A DNA stretch of 64,000 bases from Alteromonas oceanisediminis (GTDB lineage: Bacteria; Pseudomonadota; Gammaproteobacteria; Enterobacterales; Alteromonadaceae): the NCBI RefSeq assembly GCF_018474025.1, contig NZ_JAHCTA010000003.1, positions 248,001-312,000 of the forward strand. The letters are read 5' to 3'. Of this stretch, positions 17,973 through 28,666 are shown piece after piece. Numbering within the stretch: position 1 is the stretch's first letter; the number at the start of each line of letters is the position of its first letter. Both the position numbers and the translations under genes were made by a program. The notes under the pieces were generated by a model. The model worked only from the letters and a program-made list of their open reading frames with translations, did no database searches and had not been told where the DNA came from.

Positions 17973-18722
17973 TCAGTTTAAACCTAACGCATGCTTGACC
18001 CGTGCCTTTGAGGAATGCCAGTGATTTTTCGGCAAGTCGGGGGCTTTGGCGATGACCTCGTCAATGTCTGTTTTACGCAGTATTCGCGGTTTAACATGCG
18101 CAAAGTACACCATCGGCTGCGCTAATGCTTCCAGTCTTCGGAGCGACGCTTTGTATTGATTGGGGTGGCAAACCGGATAAGGTGGTACTAATCGCTTTTT
18201 CACGAAAACAACCAAGTCAGCAACGTATACTTGCCGTGACTCGGCGTGCCACAGCGACAAATCATGGTCGGTATGACCCGGCGTGTACAGCACTTGCCAA
18301 TCAGGAAACTCAGGCAATGTTTGCTCATCATCCAGTACGAAATCGGGCCGTAAGGTTGAAGCATACCAAATATGCTTTTTCGGCTTACCGATACGCCCCG
18401 CCACCCAATAGGTTAGACCTACATCAGTGAGGTGCGCAAACTTGCCCATAAGGCCGCGATACCAACGCGGAGCCTTGGGGTGACACGCAATACGACAACC
18501 GCTGATGCGGCGTAACTGATGCGCACCACCGGCATGATCGGGGTGCATATGAGTCACCACCACCAGCTTTAAATCGGTAAGGGGGCGGTTAAGTTCGTCG
18601 GTAATAAAACGCGCTACTGAATCAACATCAGCACGGCAACAGCCATCCAACAGCAGCAAGCCGTGCTCATACTCAACTAACAGTATGTTTTGAATATACC
18701 CGTTTAACTGGTGCAACTGCAT
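17973..18722 (-). CDS. MBL-fold metallo-hydrolase
   Basis: A 249-residue metallo-beta-lactamase-fold hydrolase. I start it at MQLHQLNGYIQN, seven bases after the maeA stop; the open frame extends into maeA but without similarity. Metal ligands appear in order: THMHPDHAGG (HxHxDH), the His in LYTPGHTDHDLSLW, the Asp in VYVADLVVF, and the His in FAHVKPR. The family covers glyoxalase II-like and many other hydrolases, so substrate is not assignable. With the GST-like gene downstream, thiol-conjugate detoxification is possible; this is inference from context. Confidence 0.8.
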   Translation of the reverse strand: MQLHQLNGYIQNILLVEYEHGLLLLDGCCRADVDSVARFITDELNRPLTDLKLVVVTHMHPDHAGGAHQLRRISGCRIACHPKAPRWYRGLMGKFAHLTDVGLTYWVAGRIGKPKKHIWYASTLRPDFVLDDEQTLPEFPDWQVLYTPGHTDHDLSLWHAESRQVYVADLVVFVKKRLVPPYPVCHPNQYKASLRRLEALAQPMVYFAHVKPRILRKTDIDEVIAKAPDLPKNHWHSSKARVKHALGLN

Positions 18723-18729
18723 AATGCGA

Positions 18730-20421
18730 TTAAATACTGACCCGCTTGTACGGGCGGTATTCCGCACGCCAGAAATTGCGCTCAATACTGGCAAGAATGG
18801 CATCGTCAGACTGCTCTAACGCCAAACCCTGTTCAATAGCCACCTTTGCCACCGCAAATGCAATTTGCTTACTGAGTTCAGTGATATTCCGCAGCGGTGG
18901 CAACAATTCATCACTTTCGCCACGCGCCAAGGGCGATGCATCCGCCAGCGCATTGCTGGTTGCCATGATCATTTCATCACTGATCAAACGTGCTTTACTG
19001 GCGATCACACCGAGGCCAATGCCAGGGAAGATGTAACTGTTATTGCACTGCGCAATAGGAAACTGTTTGCCGTTGTATTCAACCGGCTTGAACGGGCTAC
19101 CTGTAGCGATAATCACTTGCCCGTCAGTCCATTCAATCACTTGCTCTGGGCGCGCTTCGACCTGCCGCGAGGGGTTGCTCAGAGGAAATATGATCGGCAA
19201 CTCGCAGTGTTGCGACATCGCTCGGATAACTTGTTCGGTAAACAAACCGGGTTGCCCGGAAACGCCAATCAAAATATGCGGTTTCGCGCAATTCATCACG
19301 TCGAGTAGGCTGGCGTATTCGCCGCTGTACTGCCAGCCAGAGAGTGCCTCTGGTTGTTGTACCAGTTTCTGTTGGAAATCACGTAAACCTTCCATGCCAT
19401 CGGTAAGCAAGCCGTAGCGGTCCACCATGAAAACCTGTGCTCGCGCTTGTGTTTCAGACAACCCTTCACTGCACATTTGCTGTACCAGCATTTCTGCGAT
19501 ACCGCAGCCTGCCGAGCCGGCGCCCACAAACACGACTTTCATGTCACTGAGTTTTTCTTGTTTAACACGGCACGCCGCTAGTATGGTGCCAAGTGTTACC
19601 GCAGCAGTCCCCTGAATATCATCGTTGAAACAACAAATTTGCTCGCGATAACGATTGAGTAAGGGCATCGCATTGGGTTGTGCAAAATCCTCAAACTGCA
19701 GCATGGCTTCTGGCCAGCGGCGCTTCATCGCCTGAATAAACAGATCAAGAAACTCATCGTATTCCTCTTGGCTGATACGAGGATGGCGAGAGCCCATGTA
19801 CATCGGATCGTCCAATAACTTTTGGTTGTTCGTGCCGACATCCAACATGACGGGCAAGGTGTAGGCAGGACTGATCCCACCGCAAGCGGTATACAGCGAT
19901 AATTTTCCGATCGGTATCCCCATGCCACCGATACCTTGATCGCCTAAACCCAAAATACGTTCGCCATCGGTCACTACGATGACTTTCACCTTACGCTTTG
20001 TGGCATTGCGCAGGATATCGTCGAGTTGATGACGATCGTGATAAGCAATGAACAAGCCCCTTGATGAGCGGTAAATATCTGAAAACTGCTCGCATGCATC
20101 CCCTACCGTAGGCGTGTAGATAATCGGCATCATGTCGTCAATGTGCTCTTGGATGAGGCGATAAAACAATGTTTCGTTGGTATCTTGAATAGCGCGCAGG
20201 TAAATGTGCTTGTTCAGCGGGTTCTCAAAACTCTTATACTGCATGTATGCACGCTCAACCTGCTCGCGGATGGTTTCATAACGAGGCGGCAGTAAACCGG
20301 CAAGGTTAAACGTGGTGCGCTCTTCAGAGCTAAATGCACTGCCTTTATTCAACAAGGGCGTTTCGAGTAACGCTGGACCGGCGTGGGGTATGTAAAGATA
20401 GTTGTTATTAGCCATTGGCAT
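18730..20421 (-). CDS. maeA: NAD-dependent malic enzyme
   Basis: Oxidative decarboxylation of malate to pyruvate with NAD. The 563 residues match E. coli MaeA (565). Family features are the N-terminal [50 protein letters not shown] of the malate site, metal-binding FEDFAQPNA, and the Rossmann [12 protein letters not shown]. It follows ponA with an 18-base gap and precedes the MBL gene by seven bases, so a loose operon is possible. Confidence 0.96.
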   Translation of the reverse strand: MPMANNNYLYIPHAGPALLETPLLNKGSAFSSEERTTFNLAGLLPPRYETIREQVERAYMQYKSFENPLNKHIYLRAIQDTNETLFYRLIQEHIDDMMPIIYTPTVGDACEQFSDIYRSSRGLFIAYHDRHQLDDILRNATKRKVKVIVVTDGERILGLGDQGIGGMGIPIGKLSLYTACGGISPAYTLPVMLDVGTNNQKLLDDPMYMGSRHPRISQEEYDEFLDLFIQAMKRRWPEAMLQFEDFAQPNAMPLLNRYREQICCFNDDIQGTAAVTLGTILAACRVKQEKLSDMKVVFVGAGSAGCGIAEMLVQQMCSEGLSETQARAQVFMVDRYGLLTDGMEGLRDFQQKLVQQPEALSGWQYSGEYASLLDVMNCAKPHILIGVSGQPGLFTEQVIRAMSQHCELPIIFPLSNPSRQVEARPEQVIEWTDGQVIIATGSPFKPVEYNGKQFPIAQCNNSYIFPGIGLGVIASKARLISDEMIMATSNALADASPLARGESDELLPPLRNITELSKQIAFAVAKVAIEQGLALEQSDDAILASIERNFWRAEYRPYKRVSI

Positions 20422-20439
20422 CTCTTTTTGAGTCGGTCG

Positions 20440-23076
20440 TTAGAATATTTCTTCAGGCTCAACCGGACCGGCGTCATCGTCTGAAAAATCAAATATGTCT
20501 TCCTCTAGCACGTATTGTGTCGGCTCCGTACCGGGAACAAAGTATTCAAATAAAGTGGTATGGTCTGTGCGTTTTGTCAATAAACCGGTTGCCCGGTCAA
20601 TACGCACGCGCATCATGCCATCTGGGATCATGGGGGGTTGCTCTTCCTGGCCTTCAAGCGCAGATTGCATAAACCGTATCCACGCAGGTTGCGACGCCTT
20701 CGCACCGTCTTCTACGCCGACCAATGCATTGCCAATCCAATTGTACTTTTCTGGGTTTAAGTTGACCAAATTTTGATTACGTGTCACGCGTCCCAACTGC
20801 CGACTCATGTTATCAAATCCAACCCAGGAGGTGGCAACCAAACCCGGTGCGAAACCACTGAACCAGGCATCGCGCGAGTCGTTCGTTGTTCCCGTTTTGC
20901 CGCCAATATCGGTACGGCCCAGAATATTGCGCGCTCGCCATCCTGTGCCCAACCAATAGGTTTTATGGGTCCAACTGCCATTGGCTCGCACGGCTGTGCG
21001 CATCATGTCGGCGGTTAAGTAAGCGTTCTTTTCACTGATCACGCGTTCGGCTGAGCGCCACTCGCTGGGATCTGCTTTGATTTTTTGACGCTGCTCAGGT
21101 TGGGTGAGACCGAGCTGATTTAATTCAGCCGCAAGCAGCGCTTCCAGATCAGTTTCATCAATGGACGACGGTTGTGCCGCGTTGCTATCGCGCTGTTCAA
21201 TCATCTCATCGCACGGATCGCAGGCGAGAGGAGGATTAGCATGCCATAACACGTCTCCATCATCATTTTTAATATGTGAAATAAAGTGCGGCTGGATTAA
21301 AAAACCACCATTGGCAAAGGCTGTAATGCCGCGCGCAACTTCCAATGGCGTGTGCGAACTGGACCCCAATGACACGGTTTCGTCACGTGGAATTTCTTCG
21401 CGCTCGAAGCCGAAACGGGTCAGATATTCGACGGTTTCATCAAGCCCAACGCCGCGCAATAAACGCACAGACACAACGTTTTTAGAACGTCCCAGCGCAT
21501 AGCGCATGCGGACGGGACCATCGTACTCAGGCGGCGAATTTTGTGGTCGCCATGCGACGCCAGTGCTGGCATCCCATTGATTGATAGGCGCGTCGTTGAT
21601 AATGCTGGCAACCGTATAACCGTTCGCAAGTGCAGCGGAGTATATGAATGGTTTTATGTTGGAGCCCACCTGACGCTTTGCTTGGGTGGCACGGTTAAAC
21701 TGGCTCTGGTAAAAGCTATACCCGCCCACAACGGCTTGTACCGCACCGTTAAACGGATCGAGCGCCACAAATGCGCCACTGACCACGGGTAACTGGGCGA
21801 GTCGCCATTCGCCTTCCTGTTTGCGGATCCAAATCACCTGACCTGCGCTTGCCACATCACTCGCCGATTCTGGATCTGGCCCTTGTTTTGAATCTGATAA
21901 ATAGGCGCGTGCCCACGACAAACCATTCCACTCTATTCGACGTGACTGCAATGTGTCCTGCCGTGTCAGAGTCATAACATCAATATGCTGCTCCCCGACT
22001 GCAACAACAATGGCGGGTTGCAATGGGTCAATCGGAGTCACTACTTGCAGTGCTTCTACTAACGCCTCATCGCTCAGGGGGATTTGCGCAGGCTCAGGTT
22101 CCCACAACACACTCATTGGCCCGCGATAACCGTGCCGTTCATCGTAATCGTGAAGATTGCGCACAACCGCCTCTTGCGCGGCTTTTTGCAGTGCATATGG
22201 CGCGGTAGCATACACGTGATAGCCGCCAGTTTCGGCCTCTTCTTTGCCATAAATCTCAATCATCTCGTTGTAAATCACATCGGCGAGATAAGGGGCATCC
22301 AACTCGACTTCTGTGCCGTGTTTTTTCGCCGATACCGGTGCGTTGGAGGCTTCGTTAAATTGTTCGCGGGTAATGTATCCCTCGTCGAGCATACGCAACA
22401 ACACAATGCGCCGACGTTCAATGGAGCGGTCTGGCCGGCTTATCGGATTGAGAACGGATGGCGCCTGAGGTAACCCGGCAATGGTTGCCATTTCAGCAAG
22501 CGTAAGTTTATCCACCGTTTTGCCGTAATACACTTGCGCCGCAGCCCCTACGCCAAACGCACGGTGTCCTAATTCAACTTTGTTCAAATACAGCTCAAGG
22601 ATTTCCTGCTTGGTCAGTAACTGCTCCATGTGCCAAGCGATAAAAATCTCTTTAATTTTACGGATATAGGTCTTTTCGCGGGTTAAAAAGAAGTTTCTGG
22701 CTAACTGCATCGTTAGCGTACTTGCTCCCTGACCTTTCTCACCGGTAACCACCAAATTTAGCGCGGCGCGCATCACCCCGATAGGATCTATTCCCACATG
22801 TTCATAAAAACGGCTATCTTCTGTGGCAAGCAGCGCTTGTTGAAGGGTTAGTGGAATTTGTTCCAGTGTGAGTGGAACGCGGCGTTTGACGCCATATTGC
22901 GAAATTAATTTGCCATCGTGAGTGTAGATCCGCATTGGCGTTTGTAAACGCACATCCTTCAGTACATCTACACTGGGTAAATCAGGTTTGATATAAAAGT
23001 AAATGCCAACCAGAGTGGCAACACCGAGCATCGAACCAACGATGCCTATTAAAAATAACGTCTTGATGTACTTCAC
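20440..23076 (-). CDS. mrcA: Penicillin-binding protein 1A
   Basis: Bifunctional class A PBP (PonA/MrcA), 878 residues. There is one N-terminal TM helix at about 5-29. The GT51 glycosyltransferase domain carries the catalytic Glu86 in TEDSRFYEHVGID and GASTLTMQLARNF. An OB-like insert follows, then a transpeptidase with SNIK (Ser472), SKN and KTGTT motifs. It is slightly longer than the E. coli protein (850). Divergence from pilM across a 208-base gap is the usual arrangement in gammaproteobacteria. Confidence 0.96.
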   Translation of the reverse strand: MKYIKTLFLIGIVGSMLGVATLVGIYFYIKPDLPSVDVLKDVRLQTPMRIYTHDGKLISQYGVKRRVPLTLEQIPLTLQQALLATEDSRFYEHVGIDPIGVMRAALNLVVTGEKGQGASTLTMQLARNFFLTREKTYIRKIKEIFIAWHMEQLLTKQEILELYLNKVELGHRAFGVGAAAQVYYGKTVDKLTLAEMATIAGLPQAPSVLNPISRPDRSIERRRIVLLRMLDEGYITREQFNEASNAPVSAKKHGTEVELDAPYLADVIYNEMIEIYGKEEAETGGYHVYATAPYALQKAAQEAVVRNLHDYDERHGYRGPMSVLWEPEPAQIPLSDEALVEALQVVTPIDPLQPAIVVAVGEQHIDVMTLTRQDTLQSRRIEWNGLSWARAYLSDSKQGPDPESASDVASAGQVIWIRKQEGEWRLAQLPVVSGAFVALDPFNGAVQAVVGGYSFYQSQFNRATQAKRQVGSNIKPFIYSAALANGYTVASIINDAPINQWDASTGVAWRPQNSPPEYDGPVRMRYALGRSKNVVSVRLLRGVGLDETVEYLTRFGFEREEIPRDETVSLGSSSHTPLEVARGITAFANGGFLIQPHFISHIKNDDGDVLWHANPPLACDPCDEMIEQRDSNAAQPSSIDETDLEALLAAELNQLGLTQPEQRQKIKADPSEWRSAERVISEKNAYLTADMMRTAVRANGSWTHKTYWLGTGWRARNILGRTDIGGKTGTTNDSRDAWFSGFAPGLVATSWVGFDNMSRQLGRVTRNQNLVNLNPEKYNWIGNALVGVEDGAKASQPAWIRFMQSALEGQEEQPPMIPDGMMRVRIDRATGLLTKRTDHTTLFEYFVPGTEPTQYVLEEDIFDFSDDDAGPVEPEEIF

Positions 23077-23284
23077 AAAAATTCAGATTCCGAGGCAAAA
23101 TCGACGAAATGGCTTATAGTATAACAAAGGTGTCGACAGAATTACGTGCTGTTTCGAGGTCACAATATCAGCGTATGATGGCATTTATGTGTCGAGGATT
23201 ATACGTAAGTGTCGATATTAGAACCATATTATTGAAAAAACACCGTATTATGACCAGCCTTACAGATTGTCATAAGCGATTACA

Positions 23285-24367
23285 ATGGCGCGGGTTAACT
23301 CTTCCATGAAAGCATTGCTACAGAAAAAGGTGCCACCGATCATCGGTCTGGATATTGGCACTCGCTTTGTCAAAGCGGTTCTGCTGGAAAAAGCAGGCGA
23401 CCAGTATTCGGTCAACGCCTTCGCGTGTGAACCGATAACGGGTAACGCGTTTACAGATCGTCAGGTAAAAGACTTCGACGCGGTGAGCAATGCGCTGAGA
23501 AAAGTCAAACTGGCGCTAAAGAACAAGAAAATCAAAGATGTGGCAATCGCGGTTGCAGGCTCTTCAGTGCTAACTAAAATCGTGCAAATGGAACCTGACC
23601 AAACTGATTATCAATTAGAAGGGCAAATAGAAGTTGAAGCCGACAGCCTCATTCCCTACCCCCTTGAAGAAGTCTATTTAGACTTTGAAGAACTGGGACC
23701 CAGCAAAACACACGTGAATAAGGTCAATGTGCTACTGAGTGCTGCACACAAAGATGTGGTGGACAGTCGCGTCACCTTGCTTCGCGAAATTCCGTTTGAA
23801 CCTAAAGTGATTGATATTGAAGGTTATGCGGTGGCGAATGCAGTTACCACGTTTTACCCGACCAGCGAAACGGCTTTCTGTATCAATATCGGTGCAACGC
23901 TTTTACAAGTCTCAGTGATCAAAGAGGGCAGTGTTGTTTACAGTAAGGAGCATGTTTTCGGCACTGATGCCTTGCTACAGGATATTTGCATGATGCAGGG
24001 CCTTGAGCGCGATGACGCGCAGGCACAATTATTAGCAGACACCTTGCCCAAATCATGGCGAGACGATACGTTGCCGATATTTTTGTCCAATCTGCAACAA
24101 CAGATCAACCGTGCGATTCAGATGTACATCAGCACGACACATGCGCAGCGTCCGCAAAAGTTGTTGATTTGTGGTGGTGGTGCGGTCATTGACGACATTG
24201 CATCGCTGCTGTCGCAAGACCTTGGTTTAGCGGTTGAAGTATTCAATCCGCTAGCCAATGTGGCTATCGATAAAAAAGTTAACGCAGAACAGTTACAAAA
24301 ATTGGCACCTCAGATGACGATTGCACTGGGGTTAGCTAGCCGGGGGTTTTCACCATGGCACATATAA
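23285..24367 (+). CDS. pilM: Type IV pilus inner-membrane platform protein PilM
   Basis: Cytoplasmic actin/FtsA-like ATPase-fold protein of the pilus alignment complex; binds the N-terminus of PilN. The phosphate-1 motif GLDIGTRFVKAVLL starts at about 20, and LLICGGGAVIDDIASLL is the adenosine-site motif near the C-terminus. An alternative ATG at 23306 would give MKALLQKKVPPIIGLDIG; neither start has a good Shine-Dalgarno. The end overlaps pilN by 13 bases. Confidence 0.94.
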   Translation: MARVNSSMKALLQKKVPPIIGLDIGTRFVKAVLLEKAGDQYSVNAFACEPITGNAFTDRQVKDFDAVSNALRKVKLALKNKKIKDVAIAVAGSSVLTKIVQMEPDQTDYQLEGQIEVEADSLIPYPLEEVYLDFEELGPSKTHVNKVNVLLSAAHKDVVDSRVTLLREIPFEPKVIDIEGYAVANAVTTFYPTSETAFCINIGATLLQVSVIKEGSVVYSKEHVFGTDALLQDICMMQGLERDDAQAQLLADTLPKSWRDDTLPIFLSNLQQQINRAIQMYISTTHAQRPQKLLICGGGAVIDDIASLLSQDLGLAVEVFNPLANVAIDKKVNAEQLQKLAPQMTIALGLASRGFSPWHI

Positions 24368-24939
24368 ATTTACTCCCTTGGCGTGAAAATCTACGCCAAC
24401 GCCAGAAACAGCAATATCTGGGTGTGCTTTTTATTACTGCGGTGTTCGTTGGATTGATTTTCTGGTTCGTCGGTGCAGCTATCGATCAGCAAATACGCAA
24501 TCAACAAGCCCGAAACAATTATTTGCAAGACCAGATTAATGTGCTCGATGCGCAAATCAGCCAGATCAAAACCATTAAAGATGCCAAAGCGGCCATCGAA
24601 CAACGCATGGCACTGATTGAACAGTTGCAAACAAGCCGCAATGTTGCACCTAAAGTGTTTGATGAATTAGCACGCATTGTTCCGCCAGGTGTGGCATTTC
24701 GCTCGATGACACGCACAGGCAATCGCATTGATATTGACGGTATTAGTGATTCCAACAATCGCCTATCGGATTTTATGCGCCGCTTAGAAACGTCCACTGT
24801 GTTCACCAATGGCGTCCTGTCTTCTATTGTAGCGGACACAACATCTACCGATGCGGTGAGTGAGTTTAAATTAACGTTTACCATTAGCCCCGAGGTCGCA
24901 CCTGTGATGGTCTCTACTACTCAGGGGAATGCGCAATGA
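24355..24939 (+). CDS. pilN: Type IV pilus assembly protein PilN
   Basis: Bitopic inner-membrane protein of 194 residues. The N-terminal MAHINLLPWRENLR is the conserved PilM-binding INLLPWR motif. One TM helix lies at about 23-42, then a coiled coil and a ferredoxin-like periplasmic domain that pairs with PilO. Translationally coupled to pilM (13-base overlap) and pilO (4-base overlap). Confidence 0.95.
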   Translation: MAHINLLPWRENLRQRQKQQYLGVLFITAVFVGLIFWFVGAAIDQQIRNQQARNNYLQDQINVLDAQISQIKTIKDAKAAIEQRMALIEQLQTSRNVAPKVFDELARIVPPGVAFRSMTRTGNRIDIDGISDSNNRLSDFMRRLETSTVFTNGVLSSIVADTTSTDAVSEFKLTFTISPEVAPVMVSTTQGNAQ

Positions 24940-25562
24940 AGTTTGACGTTGCTAAACTGAAAGAGATGAATGAGCTGGATTTCGAGAACGTCGCAGTCTG
25001 GCCTTTTGAAATCAAAACTGTCGTTGCCGCGGTGTTGGCCATTATCGTCGGCATTCTCAGCTACCACTTGATCATTAGTGCAAAGTTGCCGGTTTTGGAT
25101 AAAGCCGAGCAGCAAGAAGTTGAGTTAAAACGTACGTTCGAGGCTAAATATCGCATTGCGGTTAATCTACAAGCCTATAAAGATCAGCTTGCTCGCATAG
25201 AGCAAGACTTTAGCTCAATGCTTAAATCACTACCCACCAGCAACGAAACGCCAGGGCTGCTCGACGACATCACCTATGTCGGCACAAGTGCTGGGCTAAC
25301 CTTCCGTTTGCTCAACTGGCAACAAGATGTGCCAAAAGAGTTTTATACTGAGCTGCCCATCGAGCTTGAAGTGAGTGGGTCGTACCACGAATTTGGTAAC
25401 TTCGTGTCATCGATTGCCAGCTTACCGCGGATTGTGACATTGCATGATTTTGAAATAATCAACGAAGCGTCTGGCCTTCGTCTGCAAATGCAAGCAAAGA
25501 CTTATCGAACTGCTGTGGCGAGCAATATGGGTAACGCTGCGAAAGCCGGGGGTGAGCAATGA
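24936..25562 (+). CDS. pilO: Type IV pilus assembly protein PilO
   Basis: A 208-residue bitopic inner-membrane protein that heterodimerises with PilN in the periplasm. It has a cytoplasmic N-terminus, a TM helix at about 29-50 (VVAAVLAIIVGILSYHLII), a coiled coil to about 95, and a ferredoxin-like domain with GLLDDITYVGTSAGLTFRLLNW and ELPIELEVSGSYHEFGNFVS, both typical of PilO. It overlaps pilN and pilP by ATGA-type junctions. Confidence 0.95.
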   Translation: MKFDVAKLKEMNELDFENVAVWPFEIKTVVAAVLAIIVGILSYHLIISAKLPVLDKAEQQEVELKRTFEAKYRIAVNLQAYKDQLARIEQDFSSMLKSLPTSNETPGLLDDITYVGTSAGLTFRLLNWQQDVPKEFYTELPIELEVSGSYHEFGNFVSSIASLPRIVTLHDFEIINEASGLRLQMQAKTYRTAVASNMGNAAKAGGEQ

Positions 25563-26098
25563 TGAAACAGGTAGCATTGCTAATCGGCGTAGGTTTACTC
25601 GCGGCTTGTACGGCAGAAACCAGTGATTTGGTCGCTTACACCGAGCAGGTTAAAGCAACGGTGCAGGTTAATATTGAACCCTATCCGGAATTTGCCTCAC
25701 AACCCGCATTTGATTATTCTGCAGACAACTTGCGTAGCCCCTTTGTTCGACCCCGCGCCGTAGAGCAAACTGTCGCTGAAGTGGCCAAACCGAATTGCTT
25801 ACAACCGGACTTTGCTCGCGCGAAAGAGCCGTTAGAGCGTTATGGTATCGACGCAATTTCGCTGTCAGGTATGTTTGTGAGCAACAACAAAACATGGGGG
25901 CTGTTTAAAACCAACGATGGCAGCCTACATAAAGCCAGTGTTGGTAACTATCTAGGCTTATTTAACGGCAAAATCACCGACATCTCCGGTGAAAAGGTCA
26001 CTATTTCTGAACTCCTTCCAGATGGCGCTGGCTGTTGGCAGAAGAAACAAACTACATTGACGATGGCGTCATTAGCAGGGGAAAACGATAATGTCTGA
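25559..26098 (+). CDS. pilP: Type IV pilus lipoprotein PilP
   Basis: A 179-residue inner-membrane lipoprotein bridging PilNO to the secretin PilQ. The signal ends in the lipobox LLAAC at about residues 13-17. An extended linker with the YSADNLRSPF motif (residues about 53-62) is followed by the PilP beta-sandwich, ISLSGMFVSNNKTWGLFKTNDGSLHKASVGNYLG. It starts in the pilO stop and overlaps pilQ by eight bases. Confidence 0.95.
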   Translation: MMKQVALLIGVGLLAACTAETSDLVAYTEQVKATVQVNIEPYPEFASQPAFDYSADNLRSPFVRPRAVEQTVAEVAKPNCLQPDFARAKEPLERYGIDAISLSGMFVSNNKTWGLFKTNDGSLHKASVGNYLGLFNGKITDISGEKVTISELLPDGAGCWQKKQTTLTMASLAGENDNV

Positions 26099-27863
26099 GC
26101 GATTCATTTTTAATAAAAAACTGGGCCGAAATCGCCGCAGTAAATGGTATTGGATGGCATTGTCGGTGGTATTAATGACCGCAGGTACGAGTGTTTGGAG
26201 CCAATCCAGTGCGCAGAACGTTGAGTTGTTGGACGTGAGCGCGGAGTTGAATAGCGTGTACCGTGCCAGCCTTGAGCAGATTGATTTTACCCGGCAAGCC
26301 GACGGCGCAGGCGTGATCAAAGTTGATTTTGATAATTTACCCACTAACCCTCAGCTCATTGAGTCAAAAGGTAAGATTTCGATCACTTTGCCAGCGACCA
26401 AGTTAGCCGATGATCAGTTTGTACAAATTGATGTGACTGAATTTGGAACGCCTGTCACGCGCATCGAGACTTTTCAGGATAACGCCGATGCGCGCTTGGT
26501 AATGGAATACGAAGGCCAGGTGAGCACACGCCTGAGTGAAAAAGACAAGCAACTTAGCGTTTTCATTACCCCGTTGTCGGCCGAGAAAATTGCCGAACTT
26601 GAACAGCAATCAAAGTACAAAGGCGAACCGATTTCGCTGGATTTCCAAGACGTTCCAGTGCGTCAGGTTTTACAGATCATTGCCCAGGTTAACGGTTTCA
26701 ACCTTGTCACAACCGACACGGTAACAGGCAACGTGACCATCAGCTTAACGGCGGTGCCGTGGGATCAGGCTCTGGATATGATTTTGAAGATCAAAGGGCT
26801 GGATAAGCGCTTAGAAGGCAATATTCTTCTCATCGCCCCTTCCGAAGAACTGACTGCCAGAGAAACACAAGAGCTTCAATCACAGGCTCAGGTTCAAAAT
26901 TTAGCCGCCCTGAAGTCTGCCAGTATTACCGTGAATTATGCCAAAGCCGAAGCGCTGTCAGGCATCCTAAAAAATGGCGACGGTGGTATTTTGAGTAGCC
27001 GTGGCGCGGTCAGTGTCGACGAACGGACTAATACATTATTAATTCGCGATACGCAGGAATCTATCGATGAAGCACGTCGTGTGGTTGCCGAGCTTGATAT
27101 TCCGGTTAAACAAGTATTAATTGAATCTCGCATGGTCACCGTTCGCGATAACGTTGATGAACAACTCGGTGTGCGCTGGGGGTTTTCTGATCGCCAGAAC
27201 GACGATGGCGTGTCGGGTTCGTTAGAGGGTGCCAACACTATTTCCGGTGGCATTATTCCAGAGCTAGCTGACCGTTTGAACGTGAATCTTCCGGTCGCTA
27301 ACCCCGCCGGTCGTATTGGATTTCAAGTGGCGAGTTTGGTTGATGGCACCATTCTCGATTTAGAACTTTCCGCACTGGAATCTGAAAATAAAGGTGAGGT
27401 GATCGCTAGCCCGCGTATTACAGTCGCTAATCAGCAGGAAGCGTATATTGAGCAAGGTACTGAAATACCCTATGTTCAGGCGACCTCCAGTGGTGCAACA
27501 TCGGTTGAATTTAAAAAGGCCGTATTGAGCCTCAAAGTCACCCCACACATTACCCCGGATAATCGTATTATTCTGGATTTGGTGGTTACACAAGATACGC
27601 GTGGTGAAACAGTTCAAACGTCGACGGGGCCGGCGGTAGCGATCGACACACAGGAAATCAGTACACAAGTCTTGGTGGAAAATGGTGAAACCGTCGTACT
27701 TGGTGGTATCTTTCAACAGGTTAATACCGATGACGTGACGAAAGTTCCGTTGATGGGTGATTTACCCGTGGTTGGCGCACTATTCAGAAACACGTCAACC
27801 ATCTACCAGAAGCGGGAGTTATTGATTTTCGTAACACCCAAGATTATGGCTGAGCGCCCTTAG
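26091..27863 (+). CDS. pilQ: Type IV pilus secretin PilQ
   Basis: Outer-membrane secretin through which the pilus passes. Signal region at about 18-38. One AMIN-like N-terminal domain is followed by a secretin/TonB short domain (ISLDFQDVPVRQVLQIIAQVNGFNLV), an N1 domain (ITVNYAKAEALSGIL, with IDEARRVVAELDIPVKQVLIESR) and the C-terminal gate with VPLMGDLPVVGALFRN and ELLIFVTPKI. At 590 residues it is shorter than many PilQs, suggesting one AMIN domain rather than two. Last gene of pilMNOPQ, followed by a terminator. Confidence 0.95.
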   Translation: MSERFIFNKKLGRNRRSKWYWMALSVVLMTAGTSVWSQSSAQNVELLDVSAELNSVYRASLEQIDFTRQADGAGVIKVDFDNLPTNPQLIESKGKISITLPATKLADDQFVQIDVTEFGTPVTRIETFQDNADARLVMEYEGQVSTRLSEKDKQLSVFITPLSAEKIAELEQQSKYKGEPISLDFQDVPVRQVLQIIAQVNGFNLVTTDTVTGNVTISLTAVPWDQALDMILKIKGLDKRLEGNILLIAPSEELTARETQELQSQAQVQNLAALKSASITVNYAKAEALSGILKNGDGGILSSRGAVSVDERTNTLLIRDTQESIDEARRVVAELDIPVKQVLIESRMVTVRDNVDEQLGVRWGFSDRQNDDGVSGSLEGANTISGGIIPELADRLNVNLPVANPAGRIGFQVASLVDGTILDLELSALESENKGEVIASPRITVANQQEAYIEQGTEIPYVQATSSGATSVEFKKAVLSLKVTPHITPDNRIILDLVVTQDTRGETVQTSTGPAVAIDTQEISTQVLVENGETVVLGGIFQQVNTDDVTKVPLMGDLPVVGALFRNTSTIYQKRELLIFVTPKIMAERP

Positions 27864-27908
27864 TAGCGTGAGCGAATCGACAAGCAAAACCAGATTGAAT
27901 GCTTCTAT

Positions 27909-27932
27909 AGCCACGATTTTCGTGGCTTTTTT
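27909..27932 (+). terminator. Rho-independent terminator after pilQ
   Basis: An 8-bp perfect stem AGCCACGA/TCGTGGCT with a 3-base loop is followed by five T. It separates pilMNOPQ transcription from aroK, although the gene order is conserved across the junction. Confidence 0.85.
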
Positions 27933-27952
27933 AGCGCATTTGTCGGCAATGC

Positions 27953-27982
27953 TTGCATAATGGTCAACTTAACTGAGATAAT
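27953..27982 (+). promoter_or_regulatory. Possible aroK promoter
   Basis: TTGCAT (27953-27958), an 18-base spacer and GATAAT (27977-27982) form a weak sigma70-like promoter just past the pilQ terminator. This leaves an untranslated leader of about 130 bases before aroK in which I see no other clear element. Confidence 0.35.
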
Positions 27983-28117
27983 CCCGCCCTCGAAATTTTT
28001 ACCGAGGTCTGAGGAGTCGTGCAATTGGGCGATTTCCAATACGCACGAACGAACGGGTAGCGCATAGAATCATAGCTCGCTATCCGAGTATCAATCTAAG
28101 TTGTGAATTAAGCGAAT

Positions 28118-28633
28118 ATGGCTGAAAAACGAAATATCTTTTTGGTAGGCCCGATGGGTGCGGGTAAGAGCACTATCGGTCGACACCTCGCAGACGAGCT
28201 CCACCTTGAATTCTACGATTCTGACCAAGAAATCGAGCGCCGTACCGGTGCCGATATCGCTTGGATCTTCGACCTTGAAGGCGAGGACGGATTCCGTCAA
28301 CGCGAAGAAACCGTGATCAATGATTTAACCGACCTACAAGGTATTGTATTGGCAACGGGCGGGGGTTCAGTAGTGAGCAAAGCAATCCGCAACCGTTTAT
28401 CGGCGCGTGGTATTGTTGTTTACCTACAAACTACCATCGACAAGCAGGTGGCACGCACACAGCGTGACAAACGCCGCCCATTGCTACAGAACGATAACCC
28501 AGAACAAGTGTTGCGCGATCTCGCCGGCGAACGTAATCCGCTGTATGAAGAAGTGGCTGACTATGTTGTAGAAACCGACGACCAAAGCGCGCGCGCTGTG
28601 GCCAATCAAATCATCAATAAAATTGGATTATAA
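28118..28633 (+). CDS. aroK: Shikimate kinase I
   Basis: Phosphorylates shikimate in the pathway to chorismate. The 171 residues contain Walker [12 protein letters not shown] at about 11-21, the shikimate-binding [11 protein letters not shown] with FRQREETVI, the GGGSV loop and the lid with RDKRRPLL. Length and order match E. coli AroK, and the aroK-aroB pairing is conserved. Confidence 0.97.
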   Translation: MAEKRNIFLVGPMGAGKSTIGRHLADELHLEFYDSDQEIERRTGADIAWIFDLEGEDGFRQREETVINDLTDLQGIVLATGGGSVVSKAIRNRLSARGIVVYLQTTIDKQVARTQRDKRRPLLQNDNPEQVLRDLAGERNPLYEEVADYVVETDDQSARAVANQIINKIGL

Positions 28634-28666
28634 ATTGCGCTAAGCGCAGTGTTGAGGAGCTCACCC